Source: Bacteroides sp. M10 (GTDB taxonomy: Bacteria; Bacteroidota; Bacteroidia; Bacteroidales; Bacteroidaceae). From it: 64,000 bases of DNA. How positions within the stretch are numbered: position 1 is the first letter of the stretch; the number at the start of each line of letters is the position of its first letter. This document shows, one piece after another, positions 54,849 through 63,419 of the stretch. The stretch is taken from contig NZ_CP060488.1 in assembly GCF_014334015.1 (NCBI RefSeq), positions 4,608,501 through 4,672,500 on the forward strand, written 5' to 3'. The translations under genes were made by a program, and so were the position numbers. Under the pieces are notes generated by a model. The model did not search any database. It worked only from the letters and a program-made list of their open reading frames with translations, and had not been told where the DNA came from.

Positions 54849-56009
54849 TTAAGTGTCAAGTGTTACTATTTGTTCAAATAGCTTTTTCCATTCTCGGGCA
54901 ATATGTTCTATCTTAAAACGCTCTACGCTGATGCGGGCTTGTTGCCCCATCTTCCGGCGGACATCTTCGTGTTCTATTAGGTAACAGATGCTGTTTGCCA
55001 GTCCTTCTATATCTCCATTTTCCACTAGCAGTCCGTCTTTACCATCGGTGATGATGTCTCGCGGACCGCAGGGACACGTGAACGATACGGGTGGTACTCC
55101 GCATGCCATCGCTTCGATGATTACCATTCCGAATCCCTCGAAACGTGAAGAGAGAACAAAAATGGAACTTTCATTATATTTCTCTACAATATCCTGTACA
55201 GTGTGTTCTAAGATACAGTTGGAGGTGATTCCGAGTTCGTCAATTTGTTGTTGGAGTTGCCCTCGCATGCCATCTCCGTAGATTCGGAGTATCCAGTCCG
55301 GATGCTTCTTACTGACGATACTCCATGCGGGAATGAGCCGGTCGAATCCTTTTTGCGGCACATATCTACCCACTGCGATTACTTGTTTCTGCAATCCGTC
55401 GGACTGACGCTCGGGGAAGAAAGGAAGCGGATTATAGATTACTTTTACATTATTCAGTTCCGTCCATTCGGCAGCATCTTCGTGGCTAAGTACAATGAAA
55501 TTCTGCAGTTGTTTTAATTGGCGGATGAGTTGTCTCCGCCAGTATTTTTTTCCTATTTTCTTGAGAAAATCCGGCAAACGGTTGTTGTCGAAATCCCGAT
55601 AGTTAGACTTGTTGAAGTGTATTTCTCCAAGTTTGACACTGCCGTCTTTCATTTGGTTGATGAAGTTGATATCACGGCGGAGAAGGGAAATGGTGATGTC
55701 CGGACGGATTTTGCATAAACATTCGTTCAACCTTTTTTTGAATAGCCGTTGCTTAGCGCTGTATTCAAAAATCCGTGTCAGTAACGGACGTCCGTATAAC
55801 GCGTCGTAGTTGATATTGAGTTGGTGTATGGTAATCGACGGATGCAGTTTATAATATGGCTCTTTATCCTTTCCGTCGGTAAGGATGATGTGTATCTCGT
55901 AGCCGAAGTGCTCCGTGAAATAGTTTGCCTTTAACGTTAACACACGCTCCATACCGCTGGGGTAATAGAGGGAGGGAATGCAATAGGCTATTTTTATCGT
56001 TCTATCCAT
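54849..56009 (-). CDS. Glycosyltransferase family 4
   Basis: A 386-residue GT-B glycosyltransferase. The N-terminal acceptor domain begins IAYCIPSLYYPSGMERVLTLKA; the C-terminal donor domain has VGRYVPQKGFDRLIPAW and the diagnostic SSRFEGFGMVIIEAMACGVPPV (E-x7-E pattern). It probably uses a nucleotide-sugar to extend the repeat unit on undecaprenyl phosphate. It is 36 bp downstream of the next glycosyltransferase gene in the same operon. Confidence 0.9.
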   Translation of the reverse strand: MDRTIKIAYCIPSLYYPSGMERVLTLKANYFTEHFGYEIHIILTDGKDKEPYYKLHPSITIHQLNINYDALYGRPLLTRIFEYSAKQRLFKKRLNECLCKIRPDITISLLRRDINFINQMKDGSVKLGEIHFNKSNYRDFDNNRLPDFLKKIGKKYWRRQLIRQLKQLQNFIVLSHEDAAEWTELNNVKVIYNPLPFFPERQSDGLQKQVIAVGRYVPQKGFDRLIPAWSIVSKKHPDWILRIYGDGMRGQLQQQIDELGITSNCILEHTVQDIVEKYNESSIFVLSSRFEGFGMVIIEAMACGVPPVSFTCPCGPRDIITDGKDGLLVENGDIEGLANSICYLIEHEDVRRKMGQQARISVERFKIEHIAREWKKLFEQIVTLDT

Positions 56010-56045
56010 TAGATATTGTTTGTTTTTTCAGATATATGTATGAGG

Positions 56046-57164
56046 TCAAATTCCGGTTTCATGAATGACCTTTTGCATTTGCACTGTCCATGACAATCCT
56101 TTGACCGTTTCACGTATCTCCGGTGGCGACATATGTTGAGAGCGTTGAAAGTTGATCAATTCGGAAATGTCTATCGGCGATTCATCTGGTGGAACTTTCC
56201 ATACATAAGGCATCCGGTCAAAATCTTCGTCCATTTCCGAATAAGTGAACGAAAGTCCGCGTGCGGCATATTCACGGTTTTTTAGTGTTTTGATATAGGT
56301 AATTCCGCTCCGGTGACGTCCCAGACTGCCCACGGCAAAATCTGCCTTTTCGAATTGTTCATCCAATTCGTTACTGTGTAGGGGACCGTGTAGGATGACG
56401 TATGGTTCCAGGTGATTGTCGCGGATAGCAGGAAGAATTTCCTCCTGTTCGCGTATGCCGGACAGGGGACCTACGATATGGAAATAAACTTTGTATTCCG
56501 GATTGGTACGGTAGTATTCGGCCAGTCCGCGTATTAACCGGTCGAATCCGTGCCAGTAATGCACTTCGGCCACTCCGATCAGATGGAGTTCGCGTGAGGT
56601 GTCGTTCTGCGTACGTTTGATAGGGATTGCTTTAAAGTCTATCCCATTGGAAATTCGTATCGTTTTTCCTCCAAAGATCTTTTCTGCATTGGAAAAAGTG
56701 ACGATGCCGTCCAGTTCTTTAGCCAACCGGTGGCGAAAACAGCGGTCGATAGCGAGAGTGAATTTCATTGACCATGCCACGTATTCCTGATCGTAGGGAT
56801 AGGTGGGTATTTCCATTACTACTTTCGCTCCCGCCTGTTTCAGTTTTCTGACCAGTTGCAGAATGAAAGGACTTGCGTTGTGAAAAGAACGCATATATAC
56901 AAATTCTATTTTCTCGCGGCGTACGTATTCGCTGATCGGGGAGTAGTAGACACGTTTCCATACCTTTGCTGTGAATCCGGTGCCGAAATCGGCGATGATT
57001 TCGTCGTCCACTATCCATCGGCGGTCACCGTGGGGAGTCGTTTGATAATAGCAGGTACGAACGTCCAACCCACACTCTTTGAGGGCTTTTACCTGATAAT
57101 GTATTTTTTTACTAATTCCGTTCGCTTTATCAAAGCCGTGGAACATAAGAAATAAGGCTTTCAT
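56046..57164 (-). CDS. Glycosyltransferase, GT4-like
   Basis: A 372-residue GT-B-type protein. The N-terminal part (LFLMFHGFDKANGISKKIHYQV) is typical of GT4 acceptor domains; the middle has GIDFKAIPIKR and LIGVAEVHYWHGFDRLIRGL; the C-terminal acidic E-x7-E motif is degenerate (KNREYAARGLSFTYSEMDED). The acceptor and donor are unknown. It lies 24 bp after the flippase gene. Confidence 0.8.
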   Translation of the reverse strand: MKALFLMFHGFDKANGISKKIHYQVKALKECGLDVRTCYYQTTPHGDRRWIVDDEIIADFGTGFTAKVWKRVYYSPISEYVRREKIEFVYMRSFHNASPFILQLVRKLKQAGAKVVMEIPTYPYDQEYVAWSMKFTLAIDRCFRHRLAKELDGIVTFSNAEKIFGGKTIRISNGIDFKAIPIKRTQNDTSRELHLIGVAEVHYWHGFDRLIRGLAEYYRTNPEYKVYFHIVGPLSGIREQEEILPAIRDNHLEPYVILHGPLHSNELDEQFEKADFAVGSLGRHRSGITYIKTLKNREYAARGLSFTYSEMDEDFDRMPYVWKVPPDESPIDISELINFQRSQHMSPPEIRETVKGLSWTVQMQKVIHETGI

Positions 57165-57188
57165 TTTTTACTACTGTCTTAAATCTAA

Positions 57189-58661
57189 TCATTGTCTATT
57201 CTGTTTTTTTATATACTTGCCAGCCATACTTTGCACTTTGCCAATGATGTCATATTCATGTGTGGCTTGTATATATCCTCCAAAGATAATGAAACTAATC
57301 ATACTTTTGGTAATAATTGTCACGAAAATGTTCATTTCTTCCATAGCATATTGCACAGGAAGAAGGCAAAATGCCATTAATACGCTGATTGCCAATGGAG
57401 AAATAAGCTGACGAACGAACGTCCATACATTTCTCCGGAACGTCACGTGATACATTTGCCAGTAGCATTGTGCGAAATTGACAGTAAACGTCAGTACAAT
57501 ACAGGTTGCCACTGCGGTGAGTGTGCCGAAGTAGAAAATGCCGATCAACATTCCCGTCACGTTGAGAATGGACGAAAACACTCCACACACAAACAAGCTC
57601 CGTGTGTCTCCTGCCGCCTGAAAGATGGAGCCGGACGAAGAGAGTATAATCTGAATCCCGACGGAGAGTGACAGTATCCGGAATACGGGTACGGACGGCA
57701 TCCATTGATCGCCGAAAATAATGAGCGTCACTTCTTCTGCCGTGAAGAATAGCAGCACGCTAAGCGGCAACCCGATGAAAGAGAGTATGCGGATAATGCG
57801 TTCATAAGATGTGGCCAGTTTTGCTTTGTCATTTTGGAAATCACTAAAGATGGGGTGCATCACTGGGGTAATCACTTGGGTGATGTTCTGCAAAGGGAGC
57901 ATCATGAGCCGGTAGGACTTTTCATAATATCCCAGATCGGACATACTCATGTGTTTTCCTATCAGCAGTTTGTCCAGATTGCGGCTGAAATAGTTGATGA
58001 CGTTGAACAGGAACTGATAAGCGGAATAAGAAAAGATCTTGCGGAGTGCTGTCAGTCCCCATGTGAAATGCAAACGCTGCGGATAGCGTTGGTAGGAAAT
58101 GACAAATATCAGAATGCTGGAGATGATTGGGGTGATAATCAATGCATATAATCCTGCTCCGCAGAGGGCTGCCGTAACTGCACCCGCTCCTCCGGCTATC
58201 TGTATAATGAAGCTGCGGACGGCGATGTATTTGAATTCTTTGTTGCGATAAAACAGAGCTCCGGGTACGATGGTGGCGGAGGCGAAGAATAAGTTGACCG
58301 ATAAAAGTTGGCACAGGGTGCCCAGGATTTTGCTGTCGTAGTAGCGGGCGATCAGCCAGGAGGCAGCGAAGAAAAGCAGGCTGATGGCCATTCCTGTCCA
58401 CACGGTGAATGAAAAGATATCCGACAACTCTTCTTTTGTCAGGGATTTGTGCTGCACGATGGCAGGGGAGACTCCCATATCGGTGAACAGGTTGAAAAAT
58501 GCAATGATTACGGTGGCAATAGCTACGATTCCAAAGTCGTCCGGAGAAAGCAGGCGTGCCAGTATTCCCGCCACGACAAGGGAGATGATGATGCCGCTGT
58601 ATTTGGCTAATGCCGTATAGAATACACCGGAAAATAGTTGGCGCTTGATGTTATTAGCCAT
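57189..58661 (-). CDS. Oligosaccharide flippase (Wzx/MOP superfamily)
   Basis: A 490-residue membrane protein with ~14 hydrophobic helices. The N-terminus SGVFYTALAKYSGIIISLVVAGILARLL and DDFGIVAIATVIIAFFNLFTDMG are the polysaccharide-biosynthesis (PF13440-like) family marks. It would flip lipid-linked repeat units across the inner membrane. Its start overlaps the end of the preceding glycosyltransferase gene by 8 bp. No Wzy polymerase is obvious in the operon. Confidence 0.9.
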   Translation of the reverse strand: MANNIKRQLFSGVFYTALAKYSGIIISLVVAGILARLLSPDDFGIVAIATVIIAFFNLFTDMGVSPAIVQHKSLTKEELSDIFSFTVWTGMAISLLFFAASWLIARYYDSKILGTLCQLLSVNLFFASATIVPGALFYRNKEFKYIAVRSFIIQIAGGAGAVTAALCGAGLYALIITPIISSILIFVISYQRYPQRLHFTWGLTALRKIFSYSAYQFLFNVINYFSRNLDKLLIGKHMSMSDLGYYEKSYRLMMLPLQNITQVITPVMHPIFSDFQNDKAKLATSYERIIRILSFIGLPLSVLLFFTAEEVTLIIFGDQWMPSVPVFRILSLSVGIQIILSSSGSIFQAAGDTRSLFVCGVFSSILNVTGMLIGIFYFGTLTAVATCIVLTFTVNFAQCYWQMYHVTFRRNVWTFVRQLISPLAISVLMAFCLLPVQYAMEEMNIFVTIITKSMISFIIFGGYIQATHEYDIIGKVQSMAGKYIKKQNRQ

Positions 58662-59766
58662 TTATCGCATCTTTATAGGTTTGTGCGTATTCTTTCCCTA
58701 TTTTCCGGATGTTCATATTTTCCAACGCATAGGCATAGTTCATTTCTCCTTGTCCCCATGCGGACTGTTGGCGTGCTTTTTCAAGTGCTTCCAAGATGTC
58801 TGCTCGGTTGTCCGGATGAAATGTAGGGTTTCCGGTTGCGGCCAGTATTTCTCCGATGTTTCCTGTTGCCGGTCCCATTACCACTTTGTGGTAGAGGAAG
58901 CCAAGGGGGACATTGCCGGAGTTCAGAATATCTTTCCGTTGTATGAATATCACGTCTGAAGCAGCGATGTAATAAGGCAGGTCGCAGTTGTCTATCAGTT
59001 CATCATTGGCTCCGGCTTGTAATCTGAACATACGGTTGAACAATGGCATGGCGAGATAATATCCTATTCTTGAAGCCCAACGCTTGAGGATATTTCTGCC
59101 ATATTTGTTGTGTCTGGAAAAAGGATAGAATCGGGGAGCTAACAGCAGTTTGTTTTTTTCATTCCATTTGCTGAACGCTCCGGCCACCATGCGTATTTCT
59201 TCCCGGTTGCGGAATTTTCCGAAGGCGGTGACGATGAATGCTTCTTGTGGCAGGTTCAGATATTGGCGTGCGCGCTCTATGCTGATATCTTCCTTGTAGG
59301 TGTATTGGTAGATGTGGTGCGGGATGATGACATTCCGGCTGTCGGGATATTTCTGTATGAACTCCGTCTGGCTGTAATGTCCCATGTGTACCACGATGTC
59401 ACTTTCCGATTCGATGATGTCGTAGGCCCGGCTGATGATATCATTTGCATAGTGGGGGCGAATGTTGTGCCGTGTGTATATGAAATGAGCCCCCCGCGAG
59501 CGGAAAAAGGCAATGCGTTCTTCCAGCCGACGGATGATGTCGGGGTCTTCGCATGTCCATCCCACTACTTCTTCCGGCCATTGGAAATGGATAATGTCAT
59601 AAGTTGTGTCCGATTCCCAGAATTCTTTTTGGGAACATCTCACATTGACTCCGGCCATTCTGATAGCATCGCATAAGATAGGAACAAATAGATTGTCGGT
59701 TTCTCCGTTTTCTCTGAAAACGATCAGTGCGTTGATTGATTGGCTGTCTGTTTCGCTATCGCTCAT
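58654..59766 (-). CDS. GT-B type glycosyltransferase
   Basis: A 370-residue protein, first gene of the operon. It resembles GT-B glycosyltransferases: IIHFQWPEEVVGW near residue 55, YTRHNIRPHY, a VVHMGHYSQTEF segment, the donor-domain start FIVTAFGKFRNREEI, and near the C-terminus a VMGPATGNIGEIL turn followed by NPTFHPDNRADILEAL. The usual E-x7-E is not obvious. No TM segments. Probable donor and acceptor cannot be assigned. Confidence 0.75.
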   Translation of the reverse strand: MSDSETDSQSINALIVFRENGETDNLFVPILCDAIRMAGVNVRCSQKEFWESDTTYDIIHFQWPEEVVGWTCEDPDIIRRLEERIAFFRSRGAHFIYTRHNIRPHYANDIISRAYDIIESESDIVVHMGHYSQTEFIQKYPDSRNVIIPHHIYQYTYKEDISIERARQYLNLPQEAFIVTAFGKFRNREEIRMVAGAFSKWNEKNKLLLAPRFYPFSRHNKYGRNILKRWASRIGYYLAMPLFNRMFRLQAGANDELIDNCDLPYYIAASDVIFIQRKDILNSGNVPLGFLYHKVVMGPATGNIGEILAATGNPTFHPDNRADILEALEKARQQSAWGQGEMNYAYALENMNIRKIGKEYAQTYKDAING

Positions 59767-59798
59767 TATTTGAGTTTTAAAGACTTTTATTACATCGG

Positions 59799-59806
59799 CA
59801 AATGTA
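59799..59806 (-). promoter_or_regulatory. Promoter -7 element of the surface-glycan operon
   Basis: TACATTTG on the minus strand fits TAnnTTTG; predicted start near 59793 gives a 27-nt leader. I see no flanking inverted repeats of the kind used for promoter inversion in Bacteroides capsule loci. Confidence 0.45.
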
Positions 59807-59841
59807 ATAAAACTTATGATAAGTTCCTTCTTTTCTGTGTT

Positions 59842-60180
59842 TTAATTGTAGTTTAAGTTGCTATTTGAGGAAGTCTGAAACAGGTCTAATGTTTTTATAA
59901 GCCGTTTTTCTTCCTGGGTATAAGGGATGTGGTGGCTTTCGATATATTGCTTGAGGAAGAGGCAGGCATGTATGAAAATGTCTGTTTTCATATAGCTGGT
60001 GAAATTTGCGTAGCGGTAGTAGGAGGCTTCACTGATGTCGATATGCACGCAGAGGTCTGTTGCGACTAGCTTTGACGTTTTCAAGAGTTCTTTTATCAGC
60101 ATTATTCTGTTCCGATAATGTTCGTTTACTATTTTATTTTCTTCTATTTCTTCCAAAGTCTGGTTGCGTTTTGTATCCAT
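59842..60180 (-). CDS. Small hypothetical protein
   Basis: A 112-residue, charged, mostly helical protein; I do not recognise its family. From the ATG at 60180 (MDTKRNQTLEEIEENK), it has a segment LVATDLCVHIDISEASYYRYANF whose spacing resembles a helix-turn-helix (split TDLCVHIDIS / EASYYRYANF). No signal peptide or TM. Located between the glycan operon promoter and the divergent DUF4373 gene, a position suited to a regulator, but this is inference. The longer frame to 60279 is less likely. Confidence 0.6.
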   Translation of the reverse strand: MDTKRNQTLEEIEENKIVNEHYRNRIMLIKELLKTSKLVATDLCVHIDISEASYYRYANFTSYMKTDIFIHACLFLKQYIESHHIPYTQEEKRLIKTLDLFQTSSNSNLNYN

Positions 60181-60339
60181 ATTGTTTGGGGTTATTAATA
60201 ATTTTTGGCAAAGGTCTGATAAAAAAGATACAATCCCTCTCTCATTTTTGCGATAGCTGGAATAAAATACATTTCGCACCTTTGCGCTCCGGGAGTATTA
60301 CCGGAAGATTAAATGTGGAATAATAAATAATGATTGAAA

Positions 60340-61308
60340 ATGAAGAAAGATCAGTATTTCAATTTGGAGGTAAATTTGTTGAATGACGACAATATTGCCA
60401 GTATGATGTCGGAGATGAATGCCGCGGAAGCACTCGGAATCTACGTGATGTTGCTGTTGCATCTGCGCACTAAAGATGCTTACGAGGCGTCGTGCAAACC
60501 GGTTTTACTGAAGGCCATGGCCCGGCGGTATGATGTAGATGAAGTAGCGGTGGAGCGGGTGCTTCGCGAATTCGACCTCTTCGAAGTGGATGAAGAACGG
60601 CAGATGTTTCGCTCTTCTTACTTGGACAGGGTGATGAAAAGCTTGGAAGAGAAGCGGAAAATGAACATCGAAAACGGTAAAAAAGGAGGGCGTCCGAAAA
60701 AGGTGGTAGAAAGTGCTGAAACGCCCGTCGATAAAGGGAGAAAAGCCAATGAAAACCAGAAGAGTAGAGAAGAGGAGAGTAAAGAAGAGAAGAGTAAAGG
60801 AAGTATTTCTGTTGTAAACAATAACAGTAGTAATGAAGAAACCCCGTCCCTTGTGAGCCGTTTGACGGATGAAGGCAATCATCGTCCGTTACAACCCGTG
60901 TTACCTTGGGAAAAGCTGGTGGACCAACTTGCTACTTTCCAGTCATATATGGAGCTGGCCGGGCAACATTCCGGTTTGGGAAAGCTCTTTGTTGACCATC
61001 AAAAACTGATTCTGGAAATCTTCAAAAAACATATCCGCCTTTATGACAAAGGAGCCGGACTGCTTTTCCCGGAGGACGTGAAACGGTATTTTTCAAATTA
61101 TATCGCGGCCGGTTCCGTCACTTGCCGCACGTTGAGGGAAACCTTGCTGAAAGAGCTCGAGAAGACGGTCGACAGGGGCGTAAACCGCTTTGAAAGCGTC
61201 GTCGACGGGCGGCGAACGTATCTGGGACATCTCATTCCGGCTGATGCGCCGCCACGTCCCGATGGGTCGGCCGTGTGGGATGATGTGAAGAAACGATGGG
61301 CGCATTGA
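60340..61308 (+). CDS. DUF4373 (Lin1244/Lin1753-like) domain protein
   Basis: A 322-residue protein. Residues 1-~100 match the DUF4373/Lin1244-like N-terminal domain (YFNLEVNLLNDDNIA, EALGIYVMLLLHLR), a winged-helix-like module common in phage and mobile-element replication proteins. A basic hinge NGKKGGRPKK (~112-121) and a Lys/Glu/Ser-rich linker follow, then a C-terminal helical domain. ATG at 60340 is preferred to the TTG six bases earlier. It precedes the primase-helicase gene, with a 22-bp-period repeat array starting at its stop codon. Function unproven; a replication-initiation or loader role is inference. Confidence 0.82.
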   Translation: MKKDQYFNLEVNLLNDDNIASMMSEMNAAEALGIYVMLLLHLRTKDAYEASCKPVLLKAMARRYDVDEVAVERVLREFDLFEVDEERQMFRSSYLDRVMKSLEEKRKMNIENGKKGGRPKKVVESAETPVDKGRKANENQKSREEESKEEKSKGSISVVNNNSSNEETPSLVSRLTDEGNHRPLQPVLPWEKLVDQLATFQSYMELAGQHSGLGKLFVDHQKLILEIFKKHIRLYDKGAGLLFPEDVKRYFSNYIAAGSVTCRTLRETLLKELEKTVDRGVNRFESVVDGRRTYLGHLIPADAPPRPDGSAVWDDVKKRWAH

Positions 61309-61415
61309 TCCGGCAGATGGCTGGCTTCGTCCGGCAGGTGGCTGATGTTCGCCTGATAGGTAACGGAAGCTCGTCCGTCAGGTGGCGGACACTCGTCCGG
61401 CAGGTAAGTCCTCTG
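61307..61415. repeat. Intergenic tandem array, five 21-22 bp units
   Basis: Units of the type CGTCCGGCAGGTGGC start at 61307, 61328, 61350, 61372 and 61394, spaced 21, 22, 22 and 22 bp. The first unit overlaps the TGA of the DUF4373 gene. The array lies between DUF4373 and the primase-helicase gene, which starts at 61468. GC-rich, unlike the AT-rich array at 5.2 kb. Confidence 0.85.
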
Positions 61416-61467
61416 CGTGTGAATGATTATTTTAAACTATTTTTTAATTAGAAAAAAGAAAAAAATT

Positions 61468-63270
61468 ATGAGAAATTTTGCCAACTATGATGTCGACATC
61501 CACGGTAAATCGAGCGGAGTCCTCAAAACAATTTGTGAAAAATGTCTTCCTACCCGCAAGAACAAGCGCGACCGTTCGCTACGTGTCAACGTCGATACGG
61601 GACATTGTCACTGTTACCACTGTGGAGCCGATTTCTATGTACCCGATGATGTGGAAGAGCGTAAGAACGCCGAGCGTGCGGAAGCTCGCAAACGTCGTGC
61701 GGCAGCCATTCCGCAGCATTTTCAGCGTCCGGTGTTCGATGCCTCGAAAACCACGCTTTCCGAAGACACGGAGCGTTGGCTGGTGGAGACGCGGTGCATC
61801 CCGCAGTCCGTCATAGCCGCCCTGCGCATCACCGAACAGGAGGAATTTATGCCGCAATCCGGCAAAAAGGAGCGTTGTATCTGCTTCAACTACTTTGAGG
61901 GGGAACAACTGATCAACACCAAGTTTCGCGCTCTCCCGAAACTCTTCAAAATGGTGCAGGGTGCCGAACTGATTCCCTACAACATCGACTCCATTGTGGG
62001 GCAGACCTCCTGCATTATCCACGAGGGTGAACTGGATGCTGCTTCCTCCATCGCCGCCGGATTTCAGAGTGTCATCTCCGTGCCGGCCGGAGCCAATTCG
62101 AACCTCTCCTGGCTCGACCGCTTCATGGAGACGCACTTCGAGGACCTGGAAGAAATCGTCATTGCCGTCGACGCCGATTCTGCCGGAATCCGGTTGCGTA
62201 ATGAACTCATCAACCGGCTGGGAGCTGAACGCTGCCGGGTGGTGACTTACGGTCCGGAGTGTAAAGATGCCAACGAGCATCTCTGTAAATATGGTATTGC
62301 CAGTCTCCGTATCGCCATCGAACAGGCAGCGGAAGTTCCGCTCGAAGGTATCTTCACCGCTGCCGACTTGCATGATGATCTGCGGGCTCTTTTCGACAAT
62401 GGTTTCGGTCCCGGAGCGGAAACGGGATGGGAGGAAATGGATAAGATCTGCACGTATGAACGTGGGCGAAGTGTCTACGTCACCGGAGTTCCCGGTACAG
62501 GGAAATCCGAGTGGGTGGACGAATTGGTGTTGCGTCTCTGCCTGCGGCATCAATGGAAAATCGGGTTCTTTAGCCCGGAAAATACTCCTATCGTCTATCA
62601 TCTCCGCAAACTGATTGAGAAACTCACTGGACACCGTTTTCAAAACGGCTGTGGCATGACGGAGGGGCTCCTTGCGAACTCGGAAGATTTTCTCACTGAA
62701 AATGTCTCTCATATCTCGCTGAAAGGGAATGTTTCTCCGGATCGTGTACTGGCCAAGGCTCATGAACTCGTTGTCCGCCGTGGCTGTCGCATCATTGTCT
62801 TCGACCCGCTCAACCGTTTCGACCACAACCCGCAGCCGGGACAGACGGAAACGCAATATATTTCCAACCTGTTGAATAAATTCACCGAATTTGCCGTGCA
62901 ACATAATTGCCTGCTTGTGGTCGTAGTCCACCCTCGTAAAATGAACCGTAATCCTGTCACGGGCATTACTCCTCGTGTGGAAATGTACGACATCAACGGC
63001 TCTGCCGATTTCTACAACAAAGCGGATTACGGCATCATCGTGGAGCGTGACAAGGAGGTCGGCGTCACCCGCGTATATGTGGACAAGGTGAAATTCAAGC
63101 ATCTCGGTGTCGGTGGAATGGTTTCCTTCATCTACGATCCCGTAAGCGGACGATACCTGCCCTGTGAAGAATCTCACGACCCTTCTCTCTCCGTTGACCA
63201 GCGTGTCCGAAATACGATGTTCGACAACTCCTGCTGGCTACCGGAAAAAGATTTAATGGGGGATAGGTGA
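61468..63270 (+). CDS. Twinkle/T7 gp4-like primase-helicase
   Basis: A 600-residue protein with, in order: a CxxC...CxxC zinc finger (Cys23, 26, 49, 52), a TOPRIM domain (Glu186 in HEGELDAAS; DAD at 235-237), and a RecA/DnaB-like helicase domain with Walker A GVPGTGKSE (340-348), Walker B VFDPL (444-448) and a His488 switch position. This is the layout of phage T7 gp4 and mitochondrial Twinkle, which prime and unwind DNA. GC content is clearly above the neighbouring core genes. Start ATG 61468 follows an A-rich stretch. Not DnaG/DnaB of the host. Confidence 0.88.
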   Translation: MRNFANYDVDIHGKSSGVLKTICEKCLPTRKNKRDRSLRVNVDTGHCHCYHCGADFYVPDDVEERKNAERAEARKRRAAAIPQHFQRPVFDASKTTLSEDTERWLVETRCIPQSVIAALRITEQEEFMPQSGKKERCICFNYFEGEQLINTKFRALPKLFKMVQGAELIPYNIDSIVGQTSCIIHEGELDAASSIAAGFQSVISVPAGANSNLSWLDRFMETHFEDLEEIVIAVDADSAGIRLRNELINRLGAERCRVVTYGPECKDANEHLCKYGIASLRIAIEQAAEVPLEGIFTAADLHDDLRALFDNGFGPGAETGWEEMDKICTYERGRSVYVTGVPGTGKSEWVDELVLRLCLRHQWKIGFFSPENTPIVYHLRKLIEKLTGHRFQNGCGMTEGLLANSEDFLTENVSHISLKGNVSPDRVLAKAHELVVRRGCRIIVFDPLNRFDHNPQPGQTETQYISNLLNKFTEFAVQHNCLLVVVVHPRKMNRNPVTGITPRVEMYDINGSADFYNKADYGIIVERDKEVGVTRVYVDKVKFKHLGVGGMVSFIYDPVSGRYLPCEESHDPSLSVDQRVRNTMFDNSCWLPEKDLMGDR

Positions 63271-63278
63271 TAAAGAGA

Positions 63279-63406
63279 GTGTCAAAACGCAGATTAACGC
63301 AAATTATCGCAGATTATTTCAATTATATTGATTTTTTAATCAATGACTTATGGAATTGTTTCTGCGATAATTTGCGTTAATCTGCGTTTTATTATTCATT
63401 ATGACA
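63279..63406. repeat. Element with 30-nt perfect inverted arms between convergent genes
   Basis: Arms at 63284-63313 and 63361-63390 are perfect 30-nt complements, built from CGCAGATTAACGC and AAATTATCGCAGA, around a 47-nt AT-rich centre. Outer GTGTC (63279-63283) and GACAC (about 63402-63406) suggest a second, interrupted stem. Comparable GCAGATTAACGCA-rich repeats are scattered through many bacterial genomes. It sits between the primase-helicase and DUF4248 genes, where it may also end transcription. Confidence 0.85.
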
Positions 63407-63419
63407 CACCTTCACTAAT

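Noticed and set aside
59767..59841. Phase-variable invertible promoter for the glycan operon
   Set aside because: No pair of inverted repeats flanks the promoter, no invertase gene is nearby, and UpxY/UpxZ genes are absent.
61579..63177. A 532-codon open frame antisense to the primase-helicase gene
   Set aside because: It is a shadow of a GC-rich gene: no recognisable domain, no promoter, and the sense strand carries clear zinc-finger, TOPRIM and Walker motifs.
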